DNA from: Armatimonadota bacterium
Lineage (GTDB): Bacteria; Armatimonadota; Zipacnadia; Zipacnadales; VGFC01
DNA: 9,054 bases
Direction: 5' to 3'
Assembly (NCBI GenBank): GCA_016869015.1
Contig: VGFB01000098.1
Span: 1-9,054 of the forward strand
Under the pieces are notes generated by a model. That model saw only the letters and a program-made list of their open reading frames with translations, did no database searches and had not been told where the DNA came from. Positions 5,341-9,054 of this stretch are shown here, in pieces. The stretch's first letter is position 1; each line of letters opens with the position of its first letter. A program made the translations under genes and the position numbers.

Positions 5341-5636
5341 CGGTCGAGACCGCCGGCAGGCGGGTCGGTTGTGTGCTGCCGGGCGCAGAGTACCGGATGG
5401 GGGTCACGGCAGCGACAGCGTGAAGGAAAACCTCTGCAAAGAGTGCGCGCGGCGGGGAGCGGGGGAAAGGGCGGCCGCCTACGACTCGATGGCTCCGACG
5501 GAGGACAGCGCACCGTAGGACTCGGGCAGGTACGGGGCGGGCCGGTCCCGAAGGAGGGGCCCGGCGCCTGCCCGGGGTCGGCGGCATGGCGCGAACCTCA
5601 GACGACGCGGTCTTGGGGCAGAGGGGAGAGGCAGAG
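5341..5636. other. divergent intergenic region
   Basis: This 296-bp region separates two divergent starts. It opens with a small palindrome, CGGTC-GA-GACCG (5341-5352), directly upstream of the minus-strand GTG. The only plus-strand promoter-like pair I see, TTGTGT and TACCGG with 16-nt spacing around 5368-5396, is weak. The frame of the plus-strand gene stays open back to an ATG at 5586, but that start lacks a ribosome-binding site. Confidence 0.5.
5622..5628 (+). promoter_or_regulatory. ribosome-binding site fixing the start at 5637
   Basis: AGGGGAG lies 8 nt before the ATG at 5637, which directly precedes a signal peptide. The ATG at 5586 has neither, so 5637 is the preferred start. Confidence 0.75.
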
Positions 5637-8600
5637 ATGCTTGCTCGCTGCGCTCGCGTCGCACCGACGTTTGCCCACCTCGCCTCCGGTCTCGTTGCTT
5701 TCTTGCTCGTCGCGCACGCCGCGGCCGGCACCACCCTGCTCCTACCCGGGCCGGTGCCGCCGGAGGGCTGGGACTATGACTTCGTGGGTTACCCGGCGAT
5801 CAGCGCTACAGGGCGCCACGTGGCCTTTACGTGGGACTCCTGGTCCGTGTGGGTCGCCGACTGCGTGACGGGTACGCGCAGACACCTGATCGGTGACGGG
5901 ACCTCTGGCCCCCCTGAGGGGTGGTTCGGCGCCAAGTGCCCCGGGATCAGCGCCAACGGGTCCTTTGTCACTTTCGCGGGGATGGCGGGTGGGGGGGCCA
6001 CTCAGGTGTACCTCATGCCACGCTTCGGGCGCACCCCGACTCTGATCAGCAAGGCCGTGAACGGCAAACCCGGCAACGGCTGGTCGGGGGTACCCGCGCG
6101 GGGCGTAGGCTCCTGCGTCAGCGACGACGGCCGGTACGTGGCGTTCATGTCGGGCGCCACAGACCTGATGCCCGGCGATGCGGCGGGCGTGGGGGGCGTG
6201 TTCCTCTACGACCGTGGTCGGCGACAGATGACTCGGGTGAGTGTGCTCCCCGACGGGACCCCGAGCCCCGAGGGCGGCAGTCTCCACTCCATGACCGCGA
6301 ATGGACGCTATGTGTCCTGGGATCGGAACGGTTGGCACGGGGTCTACGTGTACGATACGCTGACGCATCGCAGTGAGCGGGTGGACTACCGGAGCGACGG
6401 CAAGGTGGGTGACGGCAGCTGGGGGCGACTGAGCGCGGACGGCCGGTGGATCGTCATGCGGGGGACAGATCTCGGACCGCCGGGCGCCCCTTCGCGTTGG
6501 CCGGAGCAGGTCTACGTCCGCGACCTCCGCGACAAGGTCACCAGCCAAGAGAGCCTCTCTCCCGAGGGCGCCTCGGCCGACAAGGATTGTGTCCCCGCGG
6601 GAATCAGCGCCGACGGACGCTACGTTGTGTTCTACTCCACGGCGGGAAACCTCACGCCCGAGGGCAGCAACAGCTGGGCTCAGGTCTTCGTCCGGGATCG
6701 GGCACTCCGCAAGACGGCCTGTCTCAGCGTATCGCCGAGCGGCGCGTTGGGGAACGGGAACAGCGGGCTCACCAACAACTGGGCGGCAGTCTTGAGCGCC
6801 AACGGCGGCTTCGCGGCCTGGTGCTCAAATGCGAACAACCTGGCGCCGAGTGATACCGACGGCCGCGGCGATGTCTTCGTGCGGGACATCGACGGGCCGA
6901 ACGGTCGGCGGTATGCGATCGAGGGCAAGCTGTGCGCGCCGGCGGGGCGCCTTCCGGCAGAGACCCGGGTGCAGGTGCTGAAGGGCGCCAAGGTGGTGGC
7001 GACGGGCGCGCCGGTGCCCGACGGGCGGTTCTCCGTATCGCCGTTGCAGGTGGGCACGTACACGGTGCGACCGGTGGCGGCGGGTTGGGAGTTCCTGCCG
7101 CCGGAGCGGGAAGTGACCGTGGTGGAAGACACGCGGAACCTGATCTTCACGGGCGTCCCGCCGGCAACCCCCGGGGGTTTCTCGGAGACGTACTGGGACG
7201 CAGGCCTCGGGATGTACGGGGGCGTGTGGGCGGGCCCGGCGGCGGAGTGGGGGCCCTTCGCCATCTCGGGCGCGCGGGTCGCCGCGACGGCGGGCCAGGA
7301 CTGGGGGTTCCGGATGGGGGTCGAGCGCGGGCCGGGAGGGCATGAGCTCTTCACCGTGCGGGCCTCCAACAGTGGGAACGTGAACCTGGGCTTCCAGATC
7401 GGCCCGCAGATCGATGCGACGGTGGCGGCGGTGACGGCGGGGTTTGGGGCGGGCGTGGAGGCGCGGGAGAGCTTCGCGCGCGAGTATCAGTTCGCGCAGG
7501 TGACCGGGCCGGGCTCCCAGAGCCTGCAGCAGCTGGAGCTGAGCGTGGTGACGCTGAGCAACTTCCTGAACTCCCCGGCCGGGGTCACTCCGGGGAGCCG
7601 CTTGCTGCTCAATGCGCTGCTCGGCGCGGGGGCCGACCGGATCGGATTCGCGGACCTGAAGTGGACCGAGCGTAGGGGAGAGGTGGCAGGCAGCGCGAGC
7701 GTGGGAGCGTCCTTGAGCGTCGGCGCTCAGATCAACCCCACCGCGACCGCGTCGCTGACGGTGGCCGACACCACGTGGGGGGCGGCGGAGGCGCGTCTGG
7801 CGACGGTGGTGCGCGAGAACCCTCATGCCGGGGCCCTCGATGATGTGGAGGTCGTGCATGTCGTCGAGCAGGCGCAGCAGGTGGAAGTGCCTTTCCTGGC
7901 GGGGACGATGACCGGCGCAGCGGAGGAGATGCAGACGGTCACGAACCCGCTGGCTGTACTGCCGGAGAAGGGCGCAACGGGCATCTGGCGGTGGGAGGCG
8001 GCACGGACTCGGACGAGTGACGTGGGCTGGATGGCGGGGAGCTTCACCGCGGACGAGCAGGAGGGGAACTCACCCTTCTTCTCGACGAGTGACGCGCAGA
8101 CGGTGCGGCTGGAGGCGATCGGCGCCGTCCCCTGGGAGGTGCATGCCGCCTACGCCGGCAGCTTCGCGCCCCGGATCCTGGCCGATTCGCTGTTCGACTT
8201 GGATGACCCGAAGCTCCACATGGGCGGCGGGGCCATGCGGGAGGACCTGGCGGGGTGGTACACCTGCCTGGAGAAGTACTCGGAGGACCATCCCGCGGGG
8301 ATTGTGGCCAACTTCCGTCGCACGCGCGATCGGTCGGAGGGCGGCGCCTTCGACCTCTCGGTGGGGCTGGGCATCGGTTTCGGCCTGACCTGCGGCGTGA
8401 AGGGGAGTCTGGTCAAGGGGTTCCGGTACGACGACCTGGGCGGAGGCATCAGCGGTGGCGATCTCACCTTCGACTACAGCAACACCGACGCCACGGTTCC
8501 GCCGGAGGACCCGCGGACGTTCGCGGAAGTCTGCCGCGCCTTCCTGGTGCCCACCGTGCAGCGCCACAAGCCGGAGCTCCTGGAGCGCTTCTCCTCATCG

Positions 8601-8699
8601 CAGGGGACGGTCGGGGGAGGCCAACAAGCGCCTCCGGCCGGGATTCCCTCGCCGCCGGCAACCTCACGGTCGGGTCGCTGGCGACCGGGGGGCTCCTGA
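5637..8699 (+). CDS. large secreted beta-propeller (PD40/TolB-like) protein, frameshifted near its 3' end
   Basis: An exported, probably cell-surface protein of unknown ligand. Residues 1-30 are a signal peptide (LASGLVAFLLVAHAAA, likely cleavage before GTT). Seven PD40-like blades follow at ~52-85, 101-138, 158-203, 216-251, 263-307, 321-365 and 383-428. Each has an ISADGRYV-type strand, and most carry a VFVRD or VYVYD-type strand (e.g. ISADGRYVVFYS, QVFVRD). This fits a complete seven-bladed propeller. Residues ~429-507 resemble a carboxypeptidase-regulatory or transthyretin-like sandwich (GRFSVSPLQVGTYTVRPVAAGW). Residues ~508-990 are Gly/Ala-rich, beta-prone and unassigned. The frame stops at 8697-8699 after a Pro/Ser/Arg-rich tail unlike the rest, while coding continues in the -1 frame; the true protein is therefore longer than 1,020 aa. 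The break may be real or an assembly indel in the G-run at 8613-8617. No catalytic motif was found. Confidence 0.88.
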   Translation: MLARCARVAPTFAHLASGLVAFLLVAHAAAGTTLLLPGPVPPEGWDYDFVGYPAISATGRHVAFTWDSWSVWVADCVTGTRRHLIGDGTSGPPEGWFGAKCPGISANGSFVTFAGMAGGGATQVYLMPRFGRTPTLISKAVNGKPGNGWSGVPARGVGSCVSDDGRYVAFMSGATDLMPGDAAGVGGVFLYDRGRRQMTRVSVLPDGTPSPEGGSLHSMTANGRYVSWDRNGWHGVYVYDTLTHRSERVDYRSDGKVGDGSWGRLSADGRWIVMRGTDLGPPGAPSRWPEQVYVRDLRDKVTSQESLSPEGASADKDCVPAGISADGRYVVFYSTAGNLTPEGSNSWAQVFVRDRALRKTACLSVSPSGALGNGNSGLTNNWAAVLSANGGFAAWCSNANNLAPSDTDGRGDVFVRDIDGPNGRRYAIEGKLCAPAGRLPAETRVQVLKGAKVVATGAPVPDGRFSVSPLQVGTYTVRPVAAGWEFLPPEREVTVVEDTRNLIFTGVPPATPGGFSETYWDAGLGMYGGVWAGPAAEWGPFAISGARVAATAGQDWGFRMGVERGPGGHELFTVRASNSGNVNLGFQIGPQIDATVAAVTAGFGAGVEARESFAREYQFAQVTGPGSQSLQQLELSVVTLSNFLNSPAGVTPGSRLLLNALLGAGADRIGFADLKWTERRGEVAGSASVGASLSVGAQINPTATASLTVADTTWGAAEARLATVVRENPHAGALDDVEVVHVVEQAQQVEVPFLAGTMTGAAEEMQTVTNPLAVLPEKGATGIWRWEAARTRTSDVGWMAGSFTADEQEGNSPFFSTSDAQTVRLEAIGAVPWEVHAAYAGSFAPRILADSLFDLDDPKLHMGGGAMREDLAGWYTCLEKYSEDHPAGIVANFRRTRDRSEGGAFDLSVGLGIGFGLTCGVKGSLVKGFRYDDLGGGISGGDLTFDYSNTDATVPPEDPRTFAEVCRAFLVPTVQRHKPELLERFSSSQGTVGGGQQAPPAGIPSPPATSRSGRWRPGGS

Positions 8700-9054
8700 T
8701 CGCTCCCACCAGCCAGTGGGCGGCCGGGTCGAAGCTGTCGTTGGGGGCGTATAGCGCCGACCTGGAGGCAGCTCCGGGCGCCGGCGCGGCGCGGCCGGCG
8801 CCGTACCGGTTCTGGGCCGCCCCCGCGGAGGGCGTCGCCGCCGGTCTGCAGTACTCGCCGGCGGTGGGCGTGGGGAAGGTATGCGTGGTCCGGGCCGAAC
8901 GTTCGGACGGCGGCGCGATTGGGCAGTGGGCGCTGGGCGCGGCACGTCTGCGGGTGCGCGTGTCGACGCTCGACCTGACGAATCGCGGCATCGATGCGGG
9001 CCTCCTCGACCAGGTGCAGCTCTTCCGCATGGACCCCGCGACCTATGCGTGGAG
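8618..9054 (+). CDS. continuation of the secreted protein in the -1 frame (partial, runs off the window)
   Basis: Codons starting at 8618 (AGG CCA ACA AGC...) stay open to the window end and have strong G/C third positions. The peptide is beta-rich: DSLAAGNLTVGSLATGG, then YRFWAAPAEG, RLRVRVSTLDLTNRGI and LLDQVQLFRMDPATYAW. The last motif resembles the L-R-L-Y-R-x-D-x-A-T-x-x-W ends of extracellular beta-sandwich modules I recall from large secreted proteins. It shares direction, composition and character with the upstream propeller protein and has no start codon with a ribosome-binding site at its beginning. It is best read as that protein's C-terminal part, displaced by one missing base, or by two compensating indels between about 8612 and 8645. 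A separate overlapping gene is less likely. Confidence 0.72.

Noticed and set aside
5021..5868. Long frames on both strands across 5021-5868
   Set aside because: Their composition is that of shadow frames. The 111-aa minus-strand frame and the frame from 5637 show better third-position GC and protein features.

Overview
The window is 9,054 bp of GC-rich bacterial DNA. No rRNA, tRNA or other taxonomic marker is present. Hairpin repeats built on GCCGTC-type filler, a secreted seven-bladed propeller protein and a plasmid-type replication gene suggest an uncultured, repeat-rich phylum such as Armatimonadota or Chloroflexota. That placement is an impression, not a demonstration.

Layout: (1) 1-402 is a tandem array of 92-93 bp units, each carrying two perfect hairpins; it probably continues beyond the left edge. 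(2) 413-1060 (-) encodes a small cytoplasmic ankyrin-repeat protein. (3) 1061-2370 has no convincing gene. It holds two tandem copies (1316-1760, 1774-2219) of a ~445 bp hairpin-rich element. Each has a ~346 bp core closed by 32-nt inverted ends, and the ends show a compensatory base change between copies. (4) 2371-3537 (-) encodes a lambda-O-like winged-helix replication initiator. The middle of the gene contains four ~19 bp iteron-like repeats, three at an exact 22 bp period, in a local 46% GC trough; this is a candidate origin inside the initiator gene. (5) 3538-3976 is a leader with a good plus-strand promoter (3741-3769) pointing away from rep and a 9-bp inverted repeat. (6) 3977-4570 (-) encodes a MerR/excisionase-type HTH protein with a coiled coil and an aromatic C-terminal tail, driven by a near-consensus sigma-70 promoter (4599-4627). 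(7) 4628-5004 has no convincing gene, only small palindromes. (8) 5005-5340 (-) encodes a short membrane protein whose last codons run into an AT-rich palindrome cluster. (9) 5341-5636 is a 296 bp divergent intergenic region with no clear promoter. (10) 5637-9054 (+) encodes a large secreted protein: signal peptide, seven PD40-like blades, a carboxypeptidase-regulatory-like domain and a long unassigned region. Its frame closes at 8699, but coding clearly continues in the -1 frame to the window end, so there is a frameshift near 8612-8645.

The HTH gene and the O-like initiator lie in the same orientation and look like the control and replication module of an integrated plasmid or phage-like element. 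The HTH protein could act as regulator or partner, the initiator could bind iterons within its own gene, and the plus-strand promoter could make an antisense RNA to the leader between them. The structured repeats to the left look like a separate class of element, either non-autonomous mobile DNA or a structured RNA. No transposase, integrase or partner gene for them is in the window.
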